From Methylophaga sp. OBS4 (GTDB lineage Bacteria; Pseudomonadota; Gammaproteobacteria; Nitrosococcales; Methylophagaceae), in assembly GCF_026319305.1 (NCBI RefSeq), contig NZ_JAPDMV010000005.1, forward strand, positions 1 to 64,000: 64,000 nt of DNA, read 5' to 3'. The notes beneath the pieces were generated by a model. The model made no database searches. It was not told where the DNA came from and saw only the letters and a program-made list of their open reading frames with translations. Both the position numbers and the translations under genes were made by a program. Shown piece after piece: positions 9,010 through 17,622 of this stretch; position 1 is the stretch's first letter; every line of letters begins with the position of its first letter.

Positions 9010-9666
9010 TCAGGCACGATTTTTTATGATGGGGGGCTCAGCCTGCCAGGTTGGGGAAGTGCTGAACCAGAATTCTTGTTTAACGCCAAGCAAACGATAC
9101 AAACCTTCAGGCAGGTCTTTTTTAATCGTGCTGACATCGGGATGCACATGGGCGTAGCTCATGACGCCGTGGATGAAGTGGTACATCAGTCTGGCTTGTT
9201 GTTCCATATCGGTAACCGGATACAGATAACCTTCCGCGTTCAGTGCCTTAACCAGCGCCAGATTGTATTTAATTGCAGTTTGAGACAGCGCTTGCAGTGC
9301 TTCGATGACTTTCTGATCATCAGTGCCAATCTGGGCGCCTACATTAAAAAACGGACAGCCACGAACACTGTTGTTATCTTCGCTGAGTTTGGAGGTAAAC
9401 AGAAACTGGATCAGGTTTTCCAGTTGTTCTAACGGGGTATTGACGGCAGAAAAAATATTGTCGAGATCTTTCTTGATAACTTGCCAGTAATAGCTGGTGG
9501 CTTCACAGAACAGGCTCGATTTAGACTCGAAGTGATGATAGAAAGCACCTTTGGTGACGCCTGCCTGTTTGCATATTTCATTGACGCCGACACTGCTGTA
9601 GTTGCTTTGCCAGATCAGTTCCAGTGCTGTTTCCAGTAGTCGTTCGCGGGTTTCGATGACTGACAT
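9010..9666 (-). CDS. TetR/AcrR-family repressor of the adjacent RND efflux operon
   Basis: 218 residues. The N-terminal helix-turn-helix (about 8-52) includes SSVGVNEICKQAGVTKGAFYHHFESKSSLF, typical of TetR-family DNA binding. The C-terminal ligand domain is variable. It is divergent from the RND genes at 9991 and 11221. Two near-identical palindromes of the form NATACCG-NN-CGGTNTG lie in the shared intergenic region: one inside the predicted tetR promoter (9703-9718), one inside the pump promoter (9885-9900). This arrangement implies autorepression plus repression of the pump, relieved when a pump substrate binds. The ligand is unknown. Confidence 0.9.
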   Translation of the reverse strand: MSVIETRERLLETALELIWQSNYSSVGVNEICKQAGVTKGAFYHHFESKSSLFCEATSYYWQVIKKDLDNIFSAVNTPLEQLENLIQFLFTSKLSEDNNSVRGCPFFNVGAQIGTDDQKVIEALQALSQTAIKYNLALVKALNAEGYLYPVTDMEQQARLMYHFIHGVMSYAHVHPDVSTIKKDLPEGLYRLLGVKQEFWFSTSPTWQAEPPIIKNRA

Positions 9667-9696
9667 GACTCTTCAATATAAAAATGATAGTGGTAC

Positions 9697-9726
9697 ATTA
9701 TAAATACCGTACGGTTTGTAAGGCAA
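9697..9726 (-). promoter_or_regulatory. tetR promoter with operator in the spacer
   Basis: On the minus strand a -35-like TTGCCT (9726-9721) and a perfect -10 TATAAT (9702-9697) are separated by 18 bp. The spacer holds the 16-bp near-palindrome AATACCG-TA-CGGTTTG (plus strand 9703-9718; perfect core ACCGTACGGT at 9706-9715). It matches the architecture of the second site at 9885-9900. The reading is autorepression by the TetR protein; this is inference from symmetry and position. Confidence 0.65.
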
Positions 9727-9876
9727 GTTATAAGTCATTATTTCATCATTAAAAAATGACTTAATATCAAACTGTTAAATAACAAGATTCATCTTATATG
9801 CGCCTGTTAACTGTAATTTAATCAGTATATTAACTGATATAAAGCTTGCCGGATGAAATTGTTGTTTCAGTCTTGC

Positions 9877-9906
9877 TTGACTAGCATACCGACCGGTATG
9901 TATGCT
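9877..9906 (+). promoter_or_regulatory. RND operon promoter with TetR-type operator
   Basis: A -35-like TTGACT (9877-9882) and a weaker -10 TATGCT (9901-9906) are 18 bp apart. The spacer contains the perfect palindrome CATACCG-AC-CGGTATG (9885-9900). An alternative perfect TATAAT occurs at 9915-9920, in which case the operator would cover the -35 region. Either way the operator blocks RNA polymerase. The leader then runs about 70-90 bases to the membrane fusion gene. Confidence 0.65.
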
Positions 9907-9990
9907 TGCGATTCTATAATCCTTAACAAGGATGTTTTGCTCAAGGATACGTCCGTGCACATTGCCACGGTAGCAGTAGGAGATCGTCAC

Positions 9991-11169
9991 ATGTCCGATA
10001 TTTCATTTAAATCCAAGCGCCGTAGCCGGCTGAAACTGTCATTGATTCTGGTGCTGCTCATTGCCGCGGGGGTGGTCTATGTCAGTAATGCCGACAGTGA
10101 ATCATCCAGGCAATCACCGGCAGCCGCGCCGCCGCCTCCGGTCGCTGAAGTGATTACCATGCAGCTGCAGCCTGTACGTACGTGGACACGTTTTTCCGGC
10201 CGTCTCAGTGCCGTCGATACGGCTGATATCAAACCGCTGGTCGGTGGTGAGCTTCAGCAGGTCTTGTTTGAAGATGGTCAGTTGGTTGATAAAAACGCGC
10301 TGTTGTTTGTAATCGACCCCCGTCCTTACCAAGCCGCTGTTAAACGGAGTGAAGCACAACTGGCCTCTGCCAGGTCACGTGCCAAGCTGGCCGGGGACGA
10401 ATTGGCGCGGGCCGAAAGACTGGTTAAAAACAAGCTGGTTTCAGAAAGCGTGTTTGATGCTGCCAGAAATGAATATCAAGTCGCTTCTGCCGCTATCAGT
10501 GAAGCAGAAAGTGCGCTGGAACAGGCAAAACTGAATCTGAATTACTGCTATATCCGTGCGCCTTTCGCCGGCAGAGTAAGCCGCGCTGAACTGACTGTGG
10601 GCAATATTATCGAAACCACACCGAGCGCGCCGGTTCTTACCACGATAGTGGCTAATAACAGGCTTTATGCCGAATTTGATGTTGACGAACAGACCTATAT
10701 CAAAACAGTGCGTGGCAGCGCCGACGATGATGCCATGCCGGTGCAGATGACGCTGGCTGCGGATGAGAGCGTCGTATATCAAGGTCAGATCCATTCATTC
10801 GACAACCAGCTGAACGTATCCAGCGGTACCATCCGCGCCCGTGCGATTTTTGAAAACACCGATGGTGTATTGACACCGGGCATGTACGCCAATGTCAGAC
10901 TGGGTGCGGCGGCAGAAGAACAAGCCTTACTGCTGCCGAATCGTGCGATTGGCACCAATCAGGACAAGAAGTTTGTCTATGTTATCAACGGCGATAACCA
11001 GGCCACTTACCGGGAAGTAACACTCGGTGAACATCACAACAAACAACGGCTGGTGCTGTCAGGTCTGACCGCCGGTGATCGTGTTGTGGTTAATGGCTTG
11101 TCTCATATCCGCCCGAACACAGTGGTCAGTCCTAAACCGGTGGATGATGCAGCACTGGCTCTTAATTGA
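9991..11169 (+). CDS. RND efflux periplasmic adaptor (membrane fusion protein)
   Basis: Bridges the inner-membrane RND pump to an outer-membrane channel. With the start at 9991 (AGGAG SD at 9977-9981) the protein is 392 residues; an upstream in-frame ATG at 9853 would lie before the operator and is rejected. Domains in order: N-terminal membrane anchor (about 12-32, no lipobox cysteine); barrel-sandwich half (PLVGGELQQVLFEDGQLVDKNALLFVIDPRPYQ); coiled-coil hairpin (about 110-180, rich in Ala, Glu and Lys); second half of the lipoyl-like domain (IRAPFAGRVSRAELTVGNII); beta-barrel; and C-terminal membrane-proximal domain. It is closest in style to the AcrA/MexE group. The pump gene follows after 51 bases; no outer-membrane channel gene is present. 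Confidence 0.92.
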   Translation: MSDISFKSKRRSRLKLSLILVLLIAAGVVYVSNADSESSRQSPAAAPPPPVAEVITMQLQPVRTWTRFSGRLSAVDTADIKPLVGGELQQVLFEDGQLVDKNALLFVIDPRPYQAAVKRSEAQLASARSRAKLAGDELARAERLVKNKLVSESVFDAARNEYQVASAAISEAESALEQAKLNLNYCYIRAPFAGRVSRAELTVGNIIETTPSAPVLTTIVANNRLYAEFDVDEQTYIKTVRGSADDDAMPVQMTLAADESVVYQGQIHSFDNQLNVSSGTIRARAIFENTDGVLTPGMYANVRLGAAAEEQALLLPNRAIGTNQDKKFVYVINGDNQATYREVTLGEHHNKQRLVLSGLTAGDRVVVNGLSHIRPNTVVSPKPVDDAALALN

Positions 11170-11220
11170 ATAAAAACTGAGTAGGTAGCCCATACCTGCT
11201 GATCTGAACGAAGGAACGCG

Positions 11221-14200
11221 ATGAACATTTCCAAGTTTTTTGTGGACAGGCCGATCTTTGCCGGCGTGCTGTCTTTGCTGATTTTTATTGCCGGTTTATT
11301 GTCAATGTTCAAACTGCCGATTTCGGAATACCCCGAAGTCGCGCCGCCATCGGTAGTGGTGAATGCTTCATTTCCCGGTGCCAATCCGAAAGTTATTGCT
11401 GCCACCGTCGCCACACCGCTGGAAGAGCAGCTCAGTGGCGTGGAAAACATGCTTTATATGTTTTCACAGGCCACCTCAGATGGCCGGATGACGCTGACAG
11501 TCACGTTTAAAATCGGCACCGATCCCGATCTGGCACAGCAGATGGTGCAAAACCGTGTGTCCCAGGCTTTGCCGAGATTGCCCGAAGTCACGCGTCAACT
11601 GGGGGTGACAGTGGTCAAAAGCTCGCCTGATCTGACCATGGTGGTGCATCTGATTTCGCCGGATAAGAGTTACGACGAGTTGTATTTGCGTAACTATGCC
11701 TTGATGCATGTGAAGGATGAGCTTGCCAAAGTGGAAGGCGTGGGTACTGTACGTCTGTTTGGTTCCGGTGACTATGCGATGCGGATCTGGCTCAACCCGG
11801 AAAAGGTTGCCGAACGGGGGCTGACGGCCACGGATGTGGTGAATGCGGTGCGTGAGCAGAATGTGCAAGTGGCGGCAGGGGTGATTGGCGGTGCGCCAAT
11901 GACCAGTCCGATCGATGTGCAACTGCCCATCAATGCCAAAGGCCGGCTGGAGTCGCCGGAAGAGTTTGAAGAGATCATTATCCGTGCCGGTGAGCAGGGA
12001 CAGATCACGCGGCTGAAGGATGTGGCTCGTGTGGAGATGGCAGCGGCTGAGCACAGTCTGAATTCGATGCTGGATAACCAGCCTGCTGTGGCGATTCCTA
12101 TCTTCCAGGCACCAGGCGCCAATGCGATTGCAATTTCGGATAATGTGCGAACCATTATGGCCGAGCTGAAGGGCCGTTTTCCTCAGGGCGTGGATTACCA
12201 AGTAGTTTATGACCCGACCGTCTTTGTTAGAGATTCAATCAAGGCTGTTATCAAAACTTTGCTGGAAGCCTTAGCCTTGGTGGTGCTGGTTGTTGTCGTG
12301 TTTCTGCAGACTTGGCGTGCCTCGTTAATTCCGCTGCTGGCGGTACCGGTCTCTATTATCGGTACGTTTGCCTTGATGTGGCTATTTGGCTTTTCCATCA
12401 ACACCTTGTCTTTGTTTGGTTTGGTCTTAGCTATCGGTATCGTGGTGGATGATGCTATCGTCGTGGTCGAAAACGTGGAGCGTAATATCGAAACGGGCTT
12501 ATCGCCACTGGAAGCCAGTTACCAGGCCATGCGTGAGGTCAGCGGGCCGATCATTGCGATTTCGCTGACGCTGGTAGCAGTGTTTGTGCCAATTGCTTTT
12601 GTCAGTGGTCTGACCGGCCAGTTCTATCAGCAGTTTGCATTAACGATTGCAATTTCCACTGTGATTTCTGCCATCAACTCTTTGACGTTGAGTCCTGCAC
12701 TGGCGGCATTATTGCTGCGCAGTCATGATGCACCTAAAGATCGGTTAACGAGGGGAATTGATTTCCTGTTCGGTGGTTTTTTCCGGCTGTTTAACCGGAC
12801 TTTCAAAAAAGGCTCACGCAACTATTCCAGTTCGGTTGCCGGTTTGCTCCGGCACAAAACGGTGTCGGTATTGATTTACGGTTTGCTGTTGGGTTTTACC
12901 GTTTATGGTTTGAACAGTCTGCCCAAGGGGTTTGTGCCGGCGCAGGATAAGCAGTACTTGATTGGTTTTGCGCAATTACCCGACGGTTCGTCGTTATCCC
13001 GGACTGAAAATGTAATCCGTGAAATGGGACGGATTGCGCTGGATGAGCCCGGTGTGCAGAGTGCGGTTCAGTTCCCCGGTTTATCGATCAACGGTTTCAC
13101 CAATAGCCCCAGCGCCGGCATTGTGTTTGTACCTCTGAAGTCGTTTGATGAACGTAAAACGCCCGAGCTTTCAGCTAATGCGATTGCCGGCAGGTTGCAG
13201 GCCAAGTTTGCCCAGGTGGAAGAGGCGTTTATTGCCATTTTCCCACCACCTCCGGTCAGGGGACTCGGCACCACTGGCGGTTTCAAACTGCAGATTGAGG
13301 ATCGCGCTGATTTGGGGTATGAAAAACTGGCAGAAGTGGTAGAGCAGGTGCAACAGCAAGCTTGGCAGAACCCGGCTTTGTCCAGTGTGTATTCGAACTA
13401 CAAGATCAACGTACCGCAATTGTATGCCGATTTGGATCGCACCAAAGTTAAGCAACTGGGGCTCGATGTCAAAGAGGTTTTTGATACCATGCAGATCTAT
13501 CTGGGCTCGCTTTATATCAACGACTTTAATCAGTTTGGCAGAACCTATCAGGTGATTGCACAGGCGGATTCGGAATATCGATCCAACCCGGATGATGCGC
13601 TTAACCTCAAGGTGCGTAATACCCAGGGTGAAATGGTACCTCTGGGCAGTGTGCTGGAAATGCAGGAAAGTTACGGGCCGGAAAGTGCTGCGCACTATAA
13701 CGGTTATCTTGCAGCAGACTTGAACGGTAATGCGGCACCGGGGATTTCCAGTGGTCAGGCTCAGGATGCGATCAGTGAAATTCTGGAGAAAATCCTGCCG
13801 TCAGGAATGGCATTTGAATGGACGGATCTGACTTATCAGCAGGTATTGAGCGGTAATACAGCGATGTATATCTTCCCATTGTGTCTGCTGTTGGTATTTC
13901 TGGTGCTGGCCGCACAATATGAGAGTCTGATTCTGCCGCTGGTGGTGATTACCATTGTGCCGTTGTCGATTCTGGCTGCTGTGTTCGGTGTCTGGGTGAC
14001 TGACGGCGACAGTAATATCTTCACGCAGATCAGTTTCTTTGTTTTGGCGGGGCTGGCCAGTAAGAATGCGATTCTGATCGTTGAATTTGCCCGCGAGCTG
14101 GAAATCAACGGCATGGATACAGTGAAAGCTGCCATCAAAGCCAGCCGCATGCGTTTGCGTCCGATCCTGATGACCTCGTTTGCGTTCATTATGGGCGTGG

Positions 14201-14373
14201 TGCCGATGGTATTGTCGACCGGTGCCGGTTCCGAGATGCGTAACGATATCGGTGTGACAGTATTCTCCGGGATGTTAGGCGTAACCTTTTTCGGTTTGTT
14301 CTTTACGCCGGTTTTCTATGTGCTGTTGCGTAAACTGGAAGGCAAGCGCCGCTATCATTCGCATGCCGCTTAA
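11221..14373 (+). CDS. RND multidrug efflux pump (HAE1 family, AcrB/MexF-like)
   Basis: The 1050-residue inner-membrane proton-driven pump has the standard twelve-helix plan with two large periplasmic loops. The N-terminus MNISKFFVDRPIFAGVLSLL is typical. The proton relay is visible as GIVVDDAIVVVENVERN in helix 4, holding the paired aspartates. The C-terminal half has FFVLAGLASKNAILIVEFA and the conserved RLRPILMTSFAFIMGVVPM. The hydrophobic, multidrug-type periplasmic pocket suggests export of drugs, dyes or solvents, but the substrate cannot be read from sequence. It is the second gene of the TetR-controlled operon. AAGGAACG about seven bases upstream is a usable SD. Confidence 0.95.
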   Translation: MNISKFFVDRPIFAGVLSLLIFIAGLLSMFKLPISEYPEVAPPSVVVNASFPGANPKVIAATVATPLEEQLSGVENMLYMFSQATSDGRMTLTVTFKIGTDPDLAQQMVQNRVSQALPRLPEVTRQLGVTVVKSSPDLTMVVHLISPDKSYDELYLRNYALMHVKDELAKVEGVGTVRLFGSGDYAMRIWLNPEKVAERGLTATDVVNAVREQNVQVAAGVIGGAPMTSPIDVQLPINAKGRLESPEEFEEIIIRAGEQGQITRLKDVARVEMAAAEHSLNSMLDNQPAVAIPIFQAPGANAIAISDNVRTIMAELKGRFPQGVDYQVVYDPTVFVRDSIKAVIKTLLEALALVVLVVVVFLQTWRASLIPLLAVPVSIIGTFALMWLFGFSINTLSLFGLVLAIGIVVDDAIVVVENVERNIETGLSPLEASYQAMREVSGPIIAISLTLVAVFVPIAFVSGLTGQFYQQFALTIAISTVISAINSLTLSPALAALLLRSHDAPKDRLTRGIDFLFGGFFRLFNRTFKKGSRNYSSSVAGLLRHKTVSVLIYGLLLGFTVYGLNSLPKGFVPAQDKQYLIGFAQLPDGSSLSRTENVIREMGRIALDEPGVQSAVQFPGLSINGFTNSPSAGIVFVPLKSFDERKTPELSANAIAGRLQAKFAQVEEAFIAIFPPPPVRGLGTTGGFKLQIEDRADLGYEKLAEVVEQVQQQAWQNPALSSVYSNYKINVPQLYADLDRTKVKQLGLDVKEVFDTMQIYLGSLYINDFNQFGRTYQVIAQADSEYRSNPDDALNLKVRNTQGEMVPLGSVLEMQESYGPESAAHYNGYLAADLNGNAAPGISSGQAQDAISEILEKILPSGMAFEWTDLTYQQVLSGNTAMYIFPLCLLLVFLVLAAQYESLILPLVVITIVPLSILAAVFGVWVTDGDSNIFTQISFFVLAGLASKNAILIVEFARELEINGMDTVKAAIKASRMRLRPILMTSFAFIMGVVPMVLSTGAGSEMRNDIGVTVFSGMLGVTFFGLFFTPVFYVLLRKLEGKRRYHSHAA

Positions 14374-14424
14374 ACAAAGGACTGGAGCAACTCGGGAAAG
14401 TGTGTAACCTTCCCTGACTCATCC

Positions 14425-14450
14425 GGTTCCCATGGGCTTCCGTGGGAACC
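14425..14450. repeat. Palindrome of the GTGGGAACC family
   Basis: The perfect 8-bp inverted repeat GGTTCCCA / TGGGAACC has a 10-base loop and lies 51 bases after the pump stop. Related GTGGGAACC units occur at 38355-38379 and near 18618-18626, so this is a dispersed repeat that may also act as a terminator stem. Confidence 0.55.
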
Positions 14451-14727
14451 TGGGATGAGAGTCTAACAGGCTCCCACGCGGACCGATAACTGCTCCTGCG
14501 TTATCGGCATATGATGGGCAGGATGCCCAAATGCCGCGATAGCAGGGATAGCGATAGCGGCCATCACCTCCATGTGAATAAGCCTGGGAGCCAGACTGAT
14601 GGTTTACGGTCATAACCTGAGCTGCGCATAAGAAGCTTTGAAAGTTCAGCAATAAAGCACTCGCTCTGCGACGAGCTTGTATGGTTATCGGTGCTGATAG
14701 GGCTCCGTTCTGCTGAGATCCTATGGT

Positions 14728-14951
14728 TCGAGTCAAACATTTTGAACGCTTCAAGCCCTTCGGCAATAAAATCGTCTTTGCTGTCATTATCGGCCTTTAA
14801 ATAAAACACACTGTCTGCAATGAAGCCGAACATCAGCCGTCCAGGAAAACACCGTCGCCGCCGAACATGCGTTGGCATAAACGGGCCCGAGTGGTTGCAT
14901 CAACTCGATGACATAAGAGACAAATGCTTTTTCTTCGTTGGATAGTGACAT
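14728..14951 (-). pseudogene. Frameshifted TfoX N-terminal-domain gene
   Basis: On the minus strand an ATG at 14951 opens MSLSNEEKAFVSYVIELM, then the family core RMFGG.GVFLDG, LMFGFIADSVFYLKADNDS and FIAEGLEAF appears split over three frames. Restoring one base near 14872 (A in an AA-CGC context) and one near 14836 (C in GGC-TGATG) gives a continuous TfoX_N-like protein. After about 14730 the similarity fades and no C-terminus is clear. It lies 92 bases downstream of pncA on the same strand, so it was probably the last gene of that operon. Two single-base losses could also be sequencing errors. Confidence 0.7.
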
Positions 14952-15043
14952 TTTTAACGCGAATGTTTGATAATTTGCACCGATCTGGCTGGCCTCTTGT
15001 CTCTACAAGGAATATTTCCTCAGTTGGCCATTGGGTCAATCTT

Positions 15044-15601
15044 TCAGACTATATGGATTCCGGCATCCAGCATGGCGTGGCGGGCCTTTTCGCCGCCTTT
15101 TTGGCTGACCGGATGCGCAGCGTGTTCGATAAATACCACTTCAAAACCGGCCTTGCGGCCATCGAGTGCTGTTGCCAATACACAGACATCTTCGGCAAGG
15201 CCGCCGACCCACAGACGTTTGATATTATGGCGGCGTAACTCGTCCGCCAACCCGGTCTGATCGAAAGCCGAGTTTTGGTCCTGGTCGAAACGCACGCCTT
15301 TGGTGACAATAATCGCTGACTCGGGCAGGTGGAGATCAGGGTGAAAACGGGCACCACTGGTATCCTGGATACAGTGCGGTGGCCAAGGACCACCTCTGTC
15401 AGTAAAACTGATATGGCCGACAGGGTGCCAGTCACGTGAGGCATAGATCGGTATGTTTTTGGATACGGCATCATCAATCCAGTGGTTCAACACAGGGATA
15501 ATCTCGTCACCGTGTTCTATCGGCAATGCACCGCCGGGACAGAAATCATTCTGTACATCAACCACAATCAGCGCATCATCTGTTTGAAATTGGATAGTCA
15601 T
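15044..15601 (-). CDS. pncA: Nicotinamidase
   Basis: Hydrolyses nicotinamide to nicotinate and ammonia in the NAD salvage pathway. The isochorismatase-fold features are ALIVVDVQNDFCPGGALPI at the N-terminus (catalytic Asp within VDVQNDF), a metal site pattern DWHPVGHISF, the Lys of IVTKG, and the nucleophile Cys in GGLAEDVCVLATALDG. The length is 185 residues. A GGAGG SD precedes the ATG. It follows pncB by 27 bases and is the last intact gene of the macrodomain-pncB-pncA operon. Confidence 0.95.
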   Translation of the reverse strand: MTIQFQTDDALIVVDVQNDFCPGGALPIEHGDEIIPVLNHWIDDAVSKNIPIYASRDWHPVGHISFTDRGGPWPPHCIQDTSGARFHPDLHLPESAIIVTKGVRFDQDQNSAFDQTGLADELRRHNIKRLWVGGLAEDVCVLATALDGRKAGFEVVFIEHAAHPVSQKGGEKARHAMLDAGIHIV

Positions 15602-15628
15602 AACAGCCTCCTGTTATCTTGGCCGGTC

Positions 15629-17014
15629 TCAGGATGAGACCTGCTGTGCCACTTTTTTCTGGAAGTTGGCTAATTCCTTACTGACTTCAACCGGATAAGG
15701 CGGATCGGCAACAGTTATTTGCCTGATCGATACAGGCAAGCGGCCAATTTGCGCCTGTGCATAATTCCGGATGGTGTCGAGATTGACTTTGCCAGCAGGC
15801 AGTCGTTTGCCATTGCGCATCACCGTCTCCAGCAGCGGTCGACCGGGCAAATCCTCGCTGGCTCGTGCAATCACATCGCGAACATCCTGATTATCTTGTT
15901 CGAGGCGAAAGATCTGTTTGCTGCCCGGCAATATCGGTTTGCCGCTCGATAATTTGAGCCTGCCTTTATCGGCATACTCACAGAGTTTGTAGGCGATATC
16001 CATAGCCGGTGCATCGCTGGACACACCCATATCGGTACCGACCCCGAAACCGTCTATGGGAGCATCTGCGGCCACTAGCTTGGCGATTTTGTCTTCATCC
16101 AGACCACCGCTGACAAATATCTCGACTTGGTTCAAACCGGCGGCATCCAGCACCTGGCGGGTTTCGCGAGAGAGCGTAAGCAGATCGCCGGAATCCAGCC
16201 GCACAGCCCTGGCCTGAAATTTATCACCCAGTGTTTTTGCCAGTTCGATAACTTTATAAACCGCGGCTATCGTATCGTAGGTGTCGACCAGGATAACCGT
16301 TTGAGGATAGATTTCTGCAAAGGCACTAAATGCGGCCGCTTCGTCCTCATGGGCCTGGATATAGCTGTGTGCCATGGTGCCGGTAATCGGTATGTCGTAG
16401 CGCTGGCCGGCCAGCACATTGGAAGTGGCGGCAATACCGCTGATATGGTAGCTGCGGGCTGCCTTCATGGCTGCATCGATTCCATGGATGCGCCGCGCAC
16501 CAAAATCGACTACCGGACGACCCTTGGCCGCCGCTACCATCCGCAGCGCTTTCGAGGCCAGTACGGTTTGCAGATGGATTTGATTCATGACAAAGGTCTC
16601 GATCAGTTGCGCCTGCGGCAGGGGAGCGGTGACCTCCAGAATCGGTTCGTTGGCAAATATCGGCGTACCTTCCGCAACAGCCCTGACTTCGCCGGTAAAG
16701 CGGAAATCCAAAAGCCAGGACAGAAAGCGCTCGGAGAACTGTCCCAGCGAGCGCAAGTATGCAATATTCTCACTATTGAATTGCAGGTTTTCCAGATAGC
16801 TGAGGACAGTGTCGAGACCGCAGGTCAATAAAAAGTTACGCCGGGCAGGCAGATTGCGGACAGCGAGGCTGAAGACCGCATCCTCCATCATTTCTTCATC
16901 GAAATAAGCCTGGAGCATGGTCAGTTCGTAGAGATCGGTAAACAGCGCCAGTTCATCCTGTGCCGCGCCTTCGACAGGGGAGGCGACTTGCGGATATGGC
17001 TCATTGATATTCAT
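15629..17014 (-). CDS. pncB: Nicotinate phosphoribosyltransferase
   Basis: Makes nicotinate mononucleotide from nicotinate and PRPP with ATP, the committed step of the Preiss-Handler route. The 461-residue protein shows the family features ELALFTDLYELTMLQAYF near the N-terminus, VVDFGARRIHGIDAAMKAARS, the GTMAHSYIQAHEDEAAAF catalytic region, VRLDSGDL and SGGLDEDKI, and GFGVGTDMGVSSDAPA. A GGAGGG SD lies about nine bases upstream. pncB and pncA together turn nicotinamide, such as that released by NAD-consuming enzymes, back into NAD precursor. Confidence 0.94.
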   Translation of the reverse strand: MNINEPYPQVASPVEGAAQDELALFTDLYELTMLQAYFDEEMMEDAVFSLAVRNLPARRNFLLTCGLDTVLSYLENLQFNSENIAYLRSLGQFSERFLSWLLDFRFTGEVRAVAEGTPIFANEPILEVTAPLPQAQLIETFVMNQIHLQTVLASKALRMVAAAKGRPVVDFGARRIHGIDAAMKAARSYHISGIAATSNVLAGQRYDIPITGTMAHSYIQAHEDEAAAFSAFAEIYPQTVILVDTYDTIAAVYKVIELAKTLGDKFQARAVRLDSGDLLTLSRETRQVLDAAGLNQVEIFVSGGLDEDKIAKLVAADAPIDGFGVGTDMGVSSDAPAMDIAYKLCEYADKGRLKLSSGKPILPGSKQIFRLEQDNQDVRDVIARASEDLPGRPLLETVMRNGKRLPAGKVNLDTIRNYAQAQIGRLPVSIRQITVADPPYPVEVSKELANFQKKVAQQVSS

Positions 17015-17082
17015 CGCTTTGACCCTCCTGCATGCGTTTCAGTCGAAATCGCATGCCGCCCTCGAGATCCGGCTTACAAATA

Positions 17083-17622
17083 CTATTCTACAAGTTCCTT
17101 AAGTATCTTTGTGTATAGATGCTGATCGGCGGTAGAGAACAGCACGAAACGAATAAATTTGAGCGACGACAGTCCCGGCGCGGCATCGAGGATCGTTTTC
17201 AAAGCAATCCGTGCAGCCGATTCCGCCGGATAGCCAAAGGTGCCTGTTGAGATAGCCGGAAAGGCGATGGAATGGAGATTGTTCTGCTCAGCCAGGTAGA
17301 GAGCATTCCGGTAGCATGAAGCCAGTAAATCATCGGAAGGTGTATCTAACCCGTAAACCGGACCGAGACAGTGAACCACCTTACGGTTAGGTAAATCGTG
17401 CGCACCGGTGATAACCGCCTCGCCCGGCCGGATAGGGGCGAGCGGCCGGCATTCAGCTTCCAGCCCAGGCCCTGCAGCGCGATGTATGGCCCCAGCCACA
17501 CCGCCGCCGATACGCAACTCGGCATTAGCAGCATTAACAATCACATCCATGTCGGGCTGGTTAACAATATCATCTTGTACGCACTCGATCGTTACATCAT
17601 GGATAACTTGTCTTACCGTCAT
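17083..17622 (-). CDS. Macrodomain protein (ADP-ribose/O-acetyl-ADP-ribose hydrolase type)
   Basis: 179 residues forming one macro domain. Key loops are DVIVNAANAELRIGGGVAGAIHRAAG (adenine and distal-ribose binding, with the catalytic Asn in NAAN and the GGGVAGAIH loop) and ISTGTFGYP (phosphate loop). This is the YmdB/MacroD pattern, whose members deacylate O-acetyl-ADP-ribose and remove mono-ADP-ribose from acidic side chains or nucleic acid. AGGAGGT provides a strong SD. It leads the operon, 68 bases ahead of pncB, which links ADP-ribose removal with recycling of nicotinamide. Confidence 0.92.
   Translation of the reverse strand: MTVRQVIHDVTIECVQDDIVNQPDMDVIVNAANAELRIGGGVAGAIHRAAGPGLEAECRPLAPIRPGEAVITGAHDLPNRKVVHCLGPVYGLDTPSDDLLASCYRNALYLAEQNNLHSIAFPAISTGTFGYPAESAARIALKTILDAAPGLSSLKFIRFVLFSTADQHLYTKILKELVE

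Noticed and set aside
11476-12201. 241-residue minus-strand frame opposite the RND pump gene
   Set aside because: Rich in His and Arg as a reverse shadow of a strong gene; no family match or start signal.
16127-16831. 234-residue plus-strand frame opposite pncB
   Set aside because: Lies wholly within pncB, which has all family motifs.
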